Part shown: piece by piece, positions 1 to 9,288 of the stretch
Numbering within the stretch: position 1 is the first letter of the stretch
How the letters are laid out: each line of letters starts with the position of its first letter
NCBI RefSeq assembly: GCF_029846175.1
Contig: NZ_JARWAC010000027.1
Location: 124,001 to 188,000, forward strand
DNA: 64,000 nt
Direction of reading: 5' to 3'
Origin: Sphaerisporangium sp. TRM90804
Lineage (GTDB): Bacteria; Actinomycetota; Actinomycetes; Streptosporangiales; Streptosporangiaceae
Notes under the pieces: model-generated
The model's input: the letters and a program-made list of their open reading frames with translations, nothing else
Database searches by the model: none
Told to the model about the DNA's origin: nothing
Made by a program: the position numbers and the translations under genes

Positions 1-410
1 CTCTCGCCGACGTGCTGGCCGAGCGCCGGGCGGCCGGGGTGCCCGTCGTGTTCTCCAGCCACCAGCTCGACCTGGTCGAGCGGCTGTGCGACTCGGTCGG
101 CATCATCAAGGCGGGCCGCATGGTGGCGACCGGCACCGTCGCCGAGTTGCGCGCACGGGAGTCGCGCAAACTGCTGCGCATCGTCGTCGCGGGCGCCGAG
201 CCCGGCTGGACCGACCGGCTGTCCGGCACGATCCTCACCAAGGCCGAGGCGCCGGCCGGCGACCGCGCGGGGGAGCGCGTCGACGACGTGGTCCTCGCCC
301 CGGCCGACGACCAGCAGGCCCTGCACGTGGCCGTGGAGGCCGGCCGCGTCCAGCACTTCGCCTGGCAGGAGCCTTCGCTGGCCGAGATCTTCCGTGAGGT
401 GGTCGCGTGA
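1..410 (+). CDS. ABC transporter ATP-binding protein, C-terminal part (5' end outside window)
   Basis: This is the tail of an ABC ATPase; the reading frame is open to the left edge, so the start lies outside the window. What remains begins just before the H-loop: VVFSSHQLDLVERLCD carries the switch histidine after a hydrophobic strand, and IIKAGRMVATGTVAELR is the typical end of the nucleotide-binding domain. About 80 further residues form a variable C-terminal domain as in NatA/YhaQ-type exporters. It energises the permease encoded next, whose GTG start overlaps this stop codon (GTGA at 407-410). The substrate cannot be told from sequence. The Walker motifs are not in the window. Confidence 0.88.
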   Translation, partial: LADVLAERRAAGVPVVFSSHQLDLVERLCDSVGIIKAGRMVATGTVAELRARESRKLLRIVVAGAEPGWTDRLSGTILTKAEAPAGDRAGERVDDVVLAPADDQQALHVAVEAGRVQHFAWQEPSLAEIFREVVA

Positions 411-1579
411 ACGCCGTCCTGCTGGTCGCCCGCCGCGAGATCTCCGTCCGGGGGCGCACGAAGGGATACCGCTACGGCCTGCTGGTCACCGCCGTGCTGG
501 TGGCCCTGCTGGCGTCGCTGCCCGCCCTCATGGGCTCCGGCTCCGAGCACACGATCGGGGTGGCGGGCGCCCAGGCCGACCGGCTGCGCGCGGCGCTGAC
601 GGCGCAGGACACCGCGGACGCCGACCTCACCATCCAGGTCAAGCCGTACGCCGACGAGGCGGCGGCCCGCGCCGCCGTGGCGAGCGACGAGGTCGACGCG
701 GCCGTCGTCGACAACGCCACGGTGGTCTCCAAGAGCGTCGTCGGCACGGGGCTGTCGGCCATCCTCGACACCGTCCACCGCGCCGTCGCCGTCGAGGAGA
801 ACCTCCGTGCCGCCGGCCTCGACCCCGCGCGGGTCGGGCAGGCACAGCAGGTACGCCCTCTGACCGAGGTCACGCTCCACGGCAGCGGCGAGGACGCCAC
901 GATCCGCCGCGTGATCGCGATCACCATCGTCGTCATCCTGTTCATGCTGCTGATCCAGATCTGCACCTGGGTGGCCATGGGCGTGGTCGAGGAGAAGGGC
1001 AGCCGCATCGTCGAGATCCTGCTGACCGCCGTGCGGCCGTGGCAGCTCCTGGCGGGCAAGACGCTCGGCCTCGGCGTGCTGGGCCTGTCGCAGCTCCTGG
1101 TCATCGCCGGGGCGGGGCTCGCCGCGGCCCAGCTCACCGGTGCGGTGCCCCGGCTGCCCGACGGCACGTACGGCGTCGTGGCGGGCGCGGTGGGGTGGTT
1201 CCTGCTCGGCTACGCCTTCTACGCGGCCATGTTCGCCGCCATCGCTTCGCTGGTGTCCCGCCAGGAGGAGCTTAGCGGGGTGCTCACCCCGGCCACGATG
1301 CTGCTCATGGCGAGCTACCTGGTCGGTTTCGTCGCAGCCCAGGAGCCGGACGGCACGCTGACCCACGTGCTGTCGATCGTCCCGCCGTTCTCGGCGATGG
1401 TGATGCCGGTGCGGTCGGCGGTGACCGAGGTCCCGCTGTGGGAGTCCGCGCTCGCCGCCGGGGCGATGCTCGCGGCGGCCGCCGTCGTGCTGTTCATCGG
1501 CGGGCGTGTCTACCGCCGCGCGGTGATGCGCACGGGGGCCAAGGTGCGCCTGCGCGAGGCGTTCGGCATGGCGTCGTGA
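407..1579 (+). CDS. ABC-2 type transporter permease (NatB-like)
   Basis: A 390-residue membrane protein of the ABC-2/NatB exporter class. One hydrophobic segment lies near the N-terminus (about residues 24-42), followed by a long polar extracytoplasmic domain (to about 165) and then five to six clustered membrane spans. The stretch VEEKGSRIVEILLTAVRPWQLLAGK after the second span is the typical cytoplasmic coupling motif of NatB-like permeases. Start GTG 407 overlaps the ATPase stop, so the two are translationally coupled and should form one exporter. A strong hairpin follows the stop. Related transporters export Na+, drugs or peptides; the cargo here is unknown. Confidence 0.9.
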   Translation: MNAVLLVARREISVRGRTKGYRYGLLVTAVLVALLASLPALMGSGSEHTIGVAGAQADRLRAALTAQDTADADLTIQVKPYADEAAARAAVASDEVDAAVVDNATVVSKSVVGTGLSAILDTVHRAVAVEENLRAAGLDPARVGQAQQVRPLTEVTLHGSGEDATIRRVIAITIVVILFMLLIQICTWVAMGVVEEKGSRIVEILLTAVRPWQLLAGKTLGLGVLGLSQLLVIAGAGLAAAQLTGAVPRLPDGTYGVVAGAVGWFLLGYAFYAAMFAAIASLVSRQEELSGVLTPATMLLMASYLVGFVAAQEPDGTLTHVLSIVPPFSAMVMPVRSAVTEVPLWESALAAGAMLAAAAVVLFIGGRVYRRAVMRTGAKVRLREAFGMAS

Positions 1580-1613
1580 GCTGTCAGAAGTGAGGCACGA
1601 GCCCTGAGTGGCA

Positions 1614-1658
1614 CGGCCCTTGGCGGCAAGGCGCGGGTCGCCTGTCCGCCAAGGGCCG
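1614..1658 (+). terminator. Hairpin terminator after the ABC exporter operon
   Basis: Perfect 13-bp inverted repeat (1614-1626 with 1646-1658, arm CGGCCCTTGGCGG) and a 19-base loop, 35 bases after the permease stop. There is no long T run, as usual in high-GC actinomycetes. Confidence 0.65.
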
Positions 1659-1720
1659 GTCAAGTTGCGGACCACCCTCCAAGTGCGGTGAGCTGATATG
1701 TCCGCACGAGGGGGAAGAAG

Positions 1721-2808
<1,088 letters not shown>

Positions 2809-2830
<22 letters not shown>

Positions 2831-2856
2831 GCCCTCAAGGACGAGGTTCTCTGAGC
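2809..2856 (+). repeat. 24-bp perfect tandem duplication spanning the GNAT stop codon
   Basis: Two adjacent copies of a 24-bp unit (2809-2832 and 2833-2856; unit begins CCTCAAGGACGAGG and ends CTGAGC). The first copy contains the last codons and stop of the acetyltransferase; the second is a non-coding echo with the same stop. It looks like a recent slippage or unequal-crossover event. Confidence 0.9.
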
Positions 2857-2858
2857 CG

Positions 2859-2880
2859 CACCGGTTTCGGGGAACCGGTG
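2859..2880 (+). terminator. Short hairpin terminator after the GNAT gene
   Basis: Perfect 8-bp stem CACCGGTT / AACCGGTG with a 6-base loop, 28 bases after the stop at 2830 and just behind the 24-bp duplication. Confidence 0.5.
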
Positions 2881-3020
2881 GACGGGGTGGGCGAGTTGAC
2901 GGTGAATGAACCGTGTCGTCTTTCTCCAAGGGAGGGCAAAGCCATGTCCATGGGTTGACAGATTCGGATATCCTCGCGGCTCGACCAACGTAACTGCAGG
3001 TCAACGTATCGGAGATCCAC

Positions 3021-4562
3021 ATGAAGCCGCCGCTCGTACTCATAGGGCACGGCGCCCACGACGACACAGGAGCCGCTGAGTTCGGCCGTTTCGTCCACCG
3101 CCTGCGGTGCCGGCTCGACCAGGTTGTGGCTGATGTGTCCGGTGGGTTCGTGGCCAGAGGACGCCCGTCGCTGAGCGACTCCGTCGCGTCGCTGGTCACC
3201 CGTGGCCATCACCGCCTCGTGACCATCCCGCTCACCCTGTTCGAGAGCGACGAGGTGCCGGCCGCCGTCATGAGCGCGCGGGCCACCCACCCGAGCTTGA
3301 CCTGCGACAGCGGCCCCTGTCTCGGCGCCGCGCCCCGCGTGCTGGCGCTCATGGCCGAACGCCTGGCCGACGCGCTCGCCGAGATGCCGCGCCTGGCCGC
3401 CGTCACCCACGCCGACGAGTCCGGCGAGGCGCCGTGGGAGCCGGTGACGCCGGCCGAGACCGCCGTGGTGCTGGTCGGCCACGGCTCCGCCGACGCCGCC
3501 GCCAACGCCGAGGTGCACCGCGTGTCGCGCCTGTTCTGGGAGCGGCACGCCCCCGAGTTGCTGACCGTCGAGACCGCCTACGTCGCAGACGCCCCGCCCA
3601 GCGTCGCCCAGGGCATCGAGCGTTGCCGCCGCCTGGGCGCCAGGCGCGTCGTCGTCCTTCCCTACCTGCTGTTCGCCGGCGGCGTGCTGGAGCGCATCTG
3701 GGCCGAGGCCCTCGCCTACGCCGCCGGGCACACCACCCTGGACGTGCGCTGCGCCGAGGTCATCGGCGACTGCGAGGGCCTGGCCGACCTCATCATCGAG
3801 CGCTACGAGGAGATCCTCGCCGCCGCCGAGCCACCCATGCCCGACCACGTCCCCGACGACCCCCGCCTGCTTCCGGACGACGACGAGCCCCGCCTGCCGT
3901 CCGACCCCGAGGAGGAGCTCCTCGCCCCGTCCACCCCCTGGGCCGCCCTCAAGGCCCCGCCCCGGCAGGGCACCCCGCACCGCGACCGCCGCCTCCCGGC
4001 CGAGAGGCAGACACCGCGACCGGCCGCCTCGTGGGACACCGCCGAGGCGACGCAGGAAGGCACCCCCGACGACGACCCCCTCCCCCTGGACGAGAGCGTG
4101 CTCCTGCGAGCGGCCGGTCCACGGGGCGTTGCCGACGTCTCGGCGCGAGAGGGCGTGCCCGACGGCGACGCTCTCCCGCTGGAGGAGAGCGTGCTCCTGC
4201 GAGCGGCCGGTCCACGGGGCGTTGCCGACGTCTCGGCGCGAGAGGGCGTACCCGACGGCGACGCTCTCCCGCTGGAGGAGAGCGTGCTCCTTCGAGTGGC
4301 CGCTCCGTGGGACGCCGCCGAGGCTGCGGCCGGGGAAGGCGTGCCCGACGGCGGCGCTCTCCCGCAGGCCGGGAAGGAACCGCTGCGAGCGGTCGACGCG
4401 TGGGACGCCGCCGAGGCTCCGGTCCTCACGCTTCCCGGAGGTCAGGCCCTCGACCCGCCGGTACGCGACGGCGCCGCAAGCGGCAAGGGCAGGCGCCCCG
4501 GGGAGCCGGCGGTGCGCCGGCTGTCGCGCGAGGAGGCAGCCATGGCCGAGGGGCTGGTGTGA
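3021..4562 (+). CDS. CbiX/SirB-type sirohydrochlorin chelatase with repetitive C-terminal extension
   Basis: Residues 1-275 form a two-domain CbiX-like chelatase, the class that inserts cobalt or iron into sirohydrochlorin on the way to cobalamin or siroheme. Both halves carry the chelatase strand plus histidine (VLIGHGAHDD at the N-terminus, VVLVGHGSADAAAN near residue 150), and the second has the RVVVLPYLLFAGGVLERI helix. Residues from about 275 to 513 have no chelatase counterpart: an acidic, proline-rich tail built on a 31-residue repeat (93 bp), of which two central copies differ by one base. Start ATG 3021 follows a GGAG-like element. cobT begins two bases after the stop, and cysG lies 3.5 kb downstream, which supports a tetrapyrrole role. 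The metal (Co or Fe) cannot be decided. Confidence 0.85.
   Translation: MKPPLVLIGHGAHDDTGAAEFGRFVHRLRCRLDQVVADVSGGFVARGRPSLSDSVASLVTRGHHRLVTIPLTLFESDEVPAAVMSARATHPSLTCDSGPCLGAAPRVLALMAERLADALAEMPRLAAVTHADESGEAPWEPVTPAETAVVLVGHGSADAAANAEVHRVSRLFWERHAPELLTVETAYVADAPPSVAQGIERCRRLGARRVVVLPYLLFAGGVLERIWAEALAYAAGHTTLDVRCAEVIGDCEGLADLIIERYEEILAAAEPPMPDHVPDDPRLLPDDDEPRLPSDPEEELLAPSTPWAALKAPPRQGTPHRDRRLPAERQTPRPAASWDTAEATQEGTPDDDPLPLDESVLLRAAGPRGVADVSAREGVPDGDALPLEESVLLRAAGPRGVADVSAREGVPDGDALPLEESVLLRVAAPWDAAEAAAGEGVPDGGALPQAGKEPLRAVDAWDAAEAPVLTLPGGQALDPPVRDGAASGKGRRPGEPAVRRLSREEAAMAEGLV
4002..4430 (+). repeat. 93-bp in-frame tandem repeats in the cbiX-like gene
   Basis: A 93-bp unit (31 codons) repeats with the marker GAGAGCGTGCTCCT at 4092, 4185 and 4278 (the last slightly changed). 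The units at 4092-4184 and 4185-4277 differ at a single base. Degenerate units lie on both sides (about 4002 and 4371). Because 93 is a multiple of three, copy number changes keep the frame. Confidence 0.9.
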
Positions 4563-4563
4563 C

Positions 4564-5844
4564 ATGGGCACCCCCACGCTGAACCAGACGATCGCGGCCA
4601 TCGTGCCGGTCGACCACGAGGCGATGGCCCAGGCCCGCGCCCACAACGACCGCCTCACCAAGCCGCGCGGCTCCCTCGGGGCGATGGAGGACGTCGCCAC
4701 CCGGCTCGCCGGCATCGCCGGCGTCAGCCCGCCGCCGCTGCCCTCGCCCGCCGCGCTCGCCGTCTTCGCGGCCGACCACGGCGTGCACGCGCGGGGGGTC
4801 AGCCCCTGGCCGCAGGAGGTGACCGCCCAGATGGTGGCGAACATGGTCACGGGCGGTGCCGTGGCCAACGCGTTCGCCAACCAGGTCGGCGCGTCGGTCA
4901 CCGTGGTCGACGTCGGCGTGGCCGCCGACCTGTCCCCGGCGCCCGGCCTGGTCATCCGCAAGGTCGCCCACGGCACGGCCGACCTGTCCGCCGGGCCCGC
5001 CATGACCGTCGCCCAGGCGGTCGCGGCGCTGGAGGTGGGCATCGCCGTGGCGCGCGAGCTGGTGGAGGCGGGCGCCGCCTGCCTGATCACCGGTGACATG
5101 GGCATCGCCAACACCACGGCCTCCGCCGCGCTCGTCTGCGCCTTCACCGGCACCGACGCCGCCGGAGCCACCGGCCGCGGCACCGGCATCGACGCCGCGA
5201 CCCTGGAACACAAGATCGACGTCGTCCGCCGCGCGCTGGAGGCCAACGGCCTCAGCCGCACCCGCTCCATCCCCCCGCCCCCCGTGTGGGGCGCGGGCCG
5301 ATCGCCCGAGTCCGCACCGGCCCCCGGCGGCACGGCGCGAAGCTGGGGCGCCGGCCGGTCGCCGGACGCCGTACCGGGCGTCGGGGACGCGGCGCGAAGC
5401 TTGGGTGACGGCCGGTCGCCGGACGCGGCGCCGGGCGCCGGGGACGCGACGCGGAACGGGGCGGCCGATCCGCTGACCGTGCTCGCGGCCGTCGGCGGCC
5501 TGGAGCACGCGGCCATCGCCGGGTTCATCCTGGGCGCCGCCGAGGCCCGCGTCCCGGTCATCCTCGACGGTGTGATCGCCGGGTCGGCCGCGCTCGCCGC
5601 CGTCGCCCTGGCGCCGGCCGTCGTCGACTACTGCGTGGCCGGCCACCGCTCGGCCGAGCCCGGCCACACGGTGGCCCTGCGCCACCTGGGCCTCCGCCCC
5701 CTGGTCGACCTGGAGCTGCGGCTCGGCGAGGGCAGCGGCGCCCTGCTGGCGTACCCCCTGGTCGGCGCGGCCGTACGAGTCCTGCACGAGGTCGCCACCT
5801 TCGACTCCGCCGGCGTTACCGGCAAGGACGGCCAGGCGACCTGA
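4564..5844 (+). CDS. cobT: Nicotinate-nucleotide-dimethylbenzimidazole phosphoribosyltransferase with 57-residue repeat insertion
   Basis: CobT joins nicotinate mononucleotide and the lower ligand base to make alpha-ribazole phosphate for cobalamin. The family signature is clear: LTKPRGSLGAMEDVATRLA near residue 36, FAADHGVHARGVSPWPQEVTAQM, TGDMGIANTTASAAL, and the C-terminal RLGEGSGALLAYPLV, which holds the catalytic glutamate. The length (426 residues) exceeds the usual roughly 350. The excess is an insertion at about residues 245-301, made of exactly three 19-residue units of the GRSPDA..PG.GDAAR type, just before ADPLTVLAAVGG. It sits in a surface region between conserved blocks, so activity may be kept. 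ATG 4564 lies two bases after the upstream stop, in one operon. Confidence 0.92.
   Translation: MGTPTLNQTIAAIVPVDHEAMAQARAHNDRLTKPRGSLGAMEDVATRLAGIAGVSPPPLPSPAALAVFAADHGVHARGVSPWPQEVTAQMVANMVTGGAVANAFANQVGASVTVVDVGVAADLSPAPGLVIRKVAHGTADLSAGPAMTVAQAVAALEVGIAVARELVEAGAACLITGDMGIANTTASAALVCAFTGTDAAGATGRGTGIDAATLEHKIDVVRRALEANGLSRTRSIPPPPVWGAGRSPESAPAPGGTARSWGAGRSPDAVPGVGDAARSLGDGRSPDAAPGAGDATRNGAADPLTVLAAVGGLEHAAIAGFILGAAEARVPVILDGVIAGSAALAAVALAPAVVDYCVAGHRSAEPGHTVALRHLGLRPLVDLELRLGEGSGALLAYPLVGAAVRVLHEVATFDSAGVTGKDGQAT
5296..5466 (+). repeat. Three 57-bp in-frame tandem repeats inside cobT
   Basis: Units at 5296-5352, 5353-5409 and 5410-5466, each marked by GGCCGGTCGCC (GGCCGATCGCC in the first) with exact 57-bp spacing. 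They encode three 19-residue low-complexity blocks and account for nearly the whole extra length of this CobT. Confidence 0.85.
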
Positions 5845-5940
5845 GACGCTTCCCCCCCTTGGCCGGTGCGGCCAACGGCGGCCGTCCACCGAAACGGCGC
5901 CTTCGGCGCAGCCTTTCAAAGGTGGCTCTCACCGCGACGC

Positions 5941-6120
5941 CACCCCCAATCGCGACACCACCCCCAATCGCGACACCACCCCCAATCGCGCCACCACCCC
6001 CGATCGCGCCAGCACCCCCCACGGCGCCAGCACCCCCAATCGCGCCAGCACCCCCAATCGCGCCAGCACCCCCAATCGCGCCAGCACCCCCAATCGCGCC
6101 AGCACCCCCCATCGCGCGAG
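5941..6120. repeat. 18-bp minisatellite, ten copies
   Basis: Ten head-to-tail copies of an 18-bp unit, consensus CACCCCCAATCGCGCCAG, with a few substitutions (GACAC versus CCAG ends in the first copies, ACGG in copy five) and a decayed eleventh copy to about 6138. On the complementary strand every unit carries a G5 run, so the array could form G-rich structures. There are no spacers, so it is not a CRISPR array. Confidence 0.95.
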
Positions 6121-6312
6121 CACCCCCATCGCGCCGGCACCACCCTCGGACGCGGCAGGCGACTCATCACCGAGATCATGCAAGTCCGCCCGGCGGTGCG
6201 TGAGGGGAGCCGAACGGTGTCTAGCTGATACGGCAGCTCGCAACCGTCGTACGGCCCTCCACCCGTCATTGCGTGAAGCCCCCCACCGGCTCACCCCACC
6301 GGCTCACCCCAC

Positions 6313-6366
6313 CGGCCCACCCCACCCGCGCGTTGCCGTCGGCCCACCCCACCCGCGCGTTGCCGT
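6313..6366. repeat. 27-bp perfect direct repeat, two copies
   Basis: The unit starts CGGCCCACCCCACCC and ends GTTGCCGT; copies 6313-6339 and 6340-6366 are identical. It follows a run of 13-bp ACCGGCTCACCCC-like units and belongs to the same repeat-rich interval. Confidence 0.85.
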
Positions 6367-6827
6367 CGGCTCGTCACTGGCACGGCAACCAACCAAGGCG
6401 CCGTGACGGCGAGTACTGGTATGGCGAAATCGGCGCCGCCGTACGGTGCTCAGCCCGCCGACCCAACCGAGGATCCGCCGCTCAAGCACGACGGTGGGTG
6501 ATGGTCGGGTGATGGTCGCCCTTGGGGAGGCTGCGCCGAAGGCGCCATTTCAGGGGCGGCGGCCGGTTCGTCACAACCGGTGGCGAGTGGCGGGTGGGGC
6601 GCCGTAGGCGGCGCCGGGTTCGCCGTGCCGGTGCTCGTCTCGTCGGCGCCGTGGTGGGCGGAATGAGGTCGGCGGTCAGGGGTCGCCGTCGTTGATGCCG
6701 TCGTCGGTGGCTCCCGCTCAGGTCTCATCCCAGCCAGTACGGGTCTCGGCCTGTTGCCGGTACGGCGCTGACTTTGGTGGGGTTGTGTGGATTCATGGGG
6801 ACCGGTGGGGGCGAGCATGATGGGGGC

Positions 6828-7862
6828 ATGAGCCGTTACGGCCCCATGTTCGGGCCCGACATCACGTTTCTCGGCGTCGAGCGGTGCGATCTGGCCGCGC
6901 CTGAGAGCTTCGCGGGGGCGGACGTCGTCATCCTCGGCGCGCCGTTCGACGGCGGCACCAGCAACCGTCCCGGGGCGCGTTTCGGGCCGATGGCCCTGCG
7001 GCAGGCCTGTTACCTGCCGCACGACGGTTCGCGGCCGAGCCTGGCCCTGCGGGTCGATCCGCTGCGCGACCTGAGGGTCCTGGATGCCGGGGACGTCGAG
7101 TGCTACTCCGGCGACATCGAGACCTCGATCGCCGCCATCGAGGAGGCCGTTCACACGATCTCCGCCTCCGGGGCGATGCCGCTGGTCCTCGGCGGCGACC
7201 ACACCATCGCGCTGCCGGACGCCCGGGGCGTCGCCCGTCACCACGGGTTCGGCCGAACATCCATGATCCACTTCGACGCCCACGCGGACACCGGGGACAT
7301 CGAGTTCGGCCACCTGTACGGGCACGGCCAGCCGATGCGGCGGCTCATCGAGTCCGGCGCCATCAGGGGGGACCGGTTCCTGCAGATCGGGCTGCGCGGC
7401 TACTGGCCGGGCCCGGACACCCTGCGCTGGATGGCCCGGCAGAACATGCGCTCGTACGAGATGACCGAGATCGTGGAGCGCGGGCTCGGCGACTGCCTCA
7501 CCGAGGCGTTCACGATCGCCACCGACGGGTGCGACGGCGTCTTCCTGTCGGTGGACATCGACGTGTGCGACCCCGGCCACGCCCCCGGCACCGGCACCCC
7601 CGAGCCCGGCGGGCTGTCGGCCCGCGAGCTGCTCGACTCGGTGCGGCGCATCTGCTACGAGCTGCCGGTCGTCGGCATGGAGGTCGTCGAGGTGGCCCCG
7701 CCCTACGACCACGCCGACATCACCGCCTTCCTCGGCAACCGGGTGATCCTGGAGGCGCTGTCCGCCCTCGCGCGCCGCAGGCGGGACGCCGCGGGCGGCG
7801 AGCCCTGGGACCCGCGCCGCCCCCTGCTGGACGGCCGCGCGGACGAGCCGGACGGCGCCTGA
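6828..7862 (+). CDS. speB: Agmatinase / ureohydrolase family protein
   Basis: A manganese-dependent ureohydrolase, most like agmatinase, which splits agmatine to putrescine and urea; a guanidinobutyrase or related activity is possible. All metal-binding blocks are present: VLGGDHTIALP, MIHFDAHADTGD, and SVDIDVCDPGHAPGTGTPEPGG. The N-terminal APFDGGTSNRPGARFGP strand is also typical. The 344-residue length fits the family. ATG 6828 is chosen over an in-frame TTG at 6774 because it has a G-rich element (GATGGGGGC) directly upstream and starts near the conserved RYGPMFGPDITFLG block. It stands alone; no polyamine genes are adjacent. Confidence 0.87.
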   Translation: MSRYGPMFGPDITFLGVERCDLAAPESFAGADVVILGAPFDGGTSNRPGARFGPMALRQACYLPHDGSRPSLALRVDPLRDLRVLDAGDVECYSGDIETSIAAIEEAVHTISASGAMPLVLGGDHTIALPDARGVARHHGFGRTSMIHFDAHADTGDIEFGHLYGHGQPMRRLIESGAIRGDRFLQIGLRGYWPGPDTLRWMARQNMRSYEMTEIVERGLGDCLTEAFTIATDGCDGVFLSVDIDVCDPGHAPGTGTPEPGGLSARELLDSVRRICYELPVVGMEVVEVAPPYDHADITAFLGNRVILEALSALARRRRDAAGGEPWDPRRPLLDGRADEPDGA

Positions 7863-8052
7863 ACCGAGGACGAACCACCGAAAGCGGCCGTGCGGTGGCC
7901 AGGCCGGGCCGAGGGGGGAAGGGTGCCGTCCCCATGGCGAGCTGGGGTGATGGCGGGAGGATGGGTGAGCTGTGTCCCGCGCGGCGAGGGACCGGTAGGT
8001 TTACCCCACGGACCACCGGTCATGTCGAATTCCCGGAAAGGGAACACCGTCC

Positions 8053-9288
8053 ATGTCGTCGCCCTACTTGCTCGGCCTCCGTCTCAAGGGCCGGCGTGTG
8101 CTCGTCGTCGGCGGCGGGCGCGTGGCGCAGCGCAGGGTGCCCGCTCTCCTTGAGGCGGGAGCCTCGGTCGTCCTCGTCTCCCCGAGCGTGACGCCCGCCC
8201 TCGACGACCTCATCGCCGACGGCCAGTTCACCTGGGAGCGGCGGCCCTACCAGGTGGGAGACTGCGACGGCGCCTGGCTGGTCCAGGCCTGCACCAGCCA
8301 GCGCGCGGTCAACGCCGCCGTGGCCGCCGAGGCGGACGCCAAGCGCATCTGGTGCGTGCGCGCCGACGACCGCGACGCCTCGGCCGCGTGGACTCCGGCC
8401 AGCGGCCGCGTCGACGAGGTCAGCGTGGCCGTGACCGCCGGCGGAGACCCGCGCCGCGCGGCCGGCATCAGGGACGCCGTGGTCAACGCCCTGCGCGACG
8501 GCACCGTCGACGCCCGGCGCAACCGCACCAAGCCGGTCGGCGTCGCCCTGGTCGGCGGCGGCCCCGGCGACGCCGGGCTCATCACCGTGCGCGGGCGCCA
8601 GCTCCTTTCCCAGGCCGACGTCGTCATCGCCGACCGCCTGGCGCCGCGTGCCCTGCTCGACGAGCTCGCGCCCGACGTCGAGCTGATCGACGCCGCCAAG
8701 ATCCCTTACGGCCGCTTCCTCGCCCAGGAGAAGATCAACGAGCTGCTCATCGAGCACGCGCGGCAGGGGAAGTTCGTGGTCCGCCTGAAAGGCGGCGACT
8801 CGTTCGTGTTCGGCCGGGGCGGCGAGGAGATGCTCGCCTGCGCCCACGCCGGCATCCCCGTCACCGTGGTGCCCGGTGTCACCAGCGCGATCGCCGTGCC
8901 CGCCGCCGCGGGCGTCCCCGTCACCCACCGCGGGGTGAGCCAGGAGTTCCACGTGATCTCCGTTCACGTCCCGCCGGACGATCCGAAATCAACTGTTGAC
9001 TGGGCGGGACTGGCGAGATCACCGGGAACCCTGGTACTTCTGATGGCTGTCGAACGTATAGCCATGATCGCTGACGCACTGCAACGATACGGACGTTCGC
9101 CGGAAACCCCCGTGATGGTGGTACAGGACGGTACTCTTCCGACCCAGCGAGCTTTGTACGCCAACCTCTCCACGGTTGCGGAGCGCGTGACCGCCGCTGG
9201 GACGCGGCCCCCGGCGATCGTGGTCGTCGGTGACGTCGTCAGGGTCGGCCAGGAGATCGAGATGGTACGAGCGGAGCGGGTTCCGTGA
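8053..9288 (+). CDS. cysG: Siroheme synthase (precorrin-2 dehydrogenase + uroporphyrinogen-III methyltransferase)
   Basis: A two-part siroheme/corrinoid enzyme of 411 residues. Residues 1-150 are a precorrin-2 dehydrogenase-like Rossmann domain ([24 protein letters not shown]). Residues about 160-405 are an S-adenosylmethionine uroporphyrinogen-III methyltransferase with [43 protein letters not shown] and [13 protein letters not shown]. Together they make precorrin-2 and sirohydrochlorin, the substrate of the chelatase encoded 3.5 kb upstream. An AAAGGGA Shine-Dalgarno sits nine bases before ATG 8053. The stop overlaps the GTG of the next gene, so it heads a three-gene coupled operon with two dynamin-like GTPases. 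The third, chelatase activity of enterobacterial CysG is not evident. Confidence 0.9.
   Translation: MSSPYLLGLRLKGRRVLVVGGGRVAQRRVPALLEAGASVVLVSPSVTPALDDLIADGQFTWERRPYQVGDCDGAWLVQACTSQRAVNAAVAAEADAKRIWCVRADDRDASAAWTPASGRVDEVSVAVTAGGDPRRAAGIRDAVVNALRDGTVDARRNRTKPVGVALVGGGPGDAGLITVRGRQLLSQADVVIADRLAPRALLDELAPDVELIDAAKIPYGRFLAQEKINELLIEHARQGKFVVRLKGGDSFVFGRGGEEMLACAHAGIPVTVVPGVTSAIAVPAAAGVPVTHRGVSQEFHVISVHVPPDDPKSTVDWAGLARSPGTLVLLMAVERIAMIADALQRYGRSPETPVMVVQDGTLPTQRALYANLSTVAERVTAAGTRPPAIVVVGDVVRVGQEIEMVRAERVP

Larger units (their letters stand above)
5845..6827. other. Gene-free 1 kb interval with several minisatellites
   Basis: No convincing gene lies between cobT and the agmatinase gene. All frames through the repeats stay open only because the unit lengths are multiples of three. 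The stretch holds an 18-bp array (5941-6120), a short 13-bp ACCGGCTCACCCC-type repeat (about 6285-6323) and a 27-bp unit present twice (6313-6339 and 6340-6366). The remaining 460 bases before 6828 show no clear promoter or RNA structure that I can defend. Confidence 0.7.

Noticed and set aside
2881-3020. Cobalamin riboswitch before the cbiX-like gene
   Set aside because: No B12-box or matching helices are visible in the 140-base leader; only a TTGACA hexamer without a suitable -10 partner was seen.
2835-5561. Minus-strand open frame of 908 codons opposite the cbiX-like gene and cobT
   Set aside because: It is a high-GC shadow of two well-recognised plus-strand genes; its product is low-complexity and matches no family.
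5941-6120. Possible CRISPR array
   Set aside because: The 18-bp units are directly adjacent with no spacers, and there is no Cas gene in the window.
5859-6294. Several ORFs across the 18-bp array giving PPIAPA or CWRDWG repeats
   Set aside because: The 18-bp period is a multiple of three, which keeps all six frames open; nothing else supports coding.
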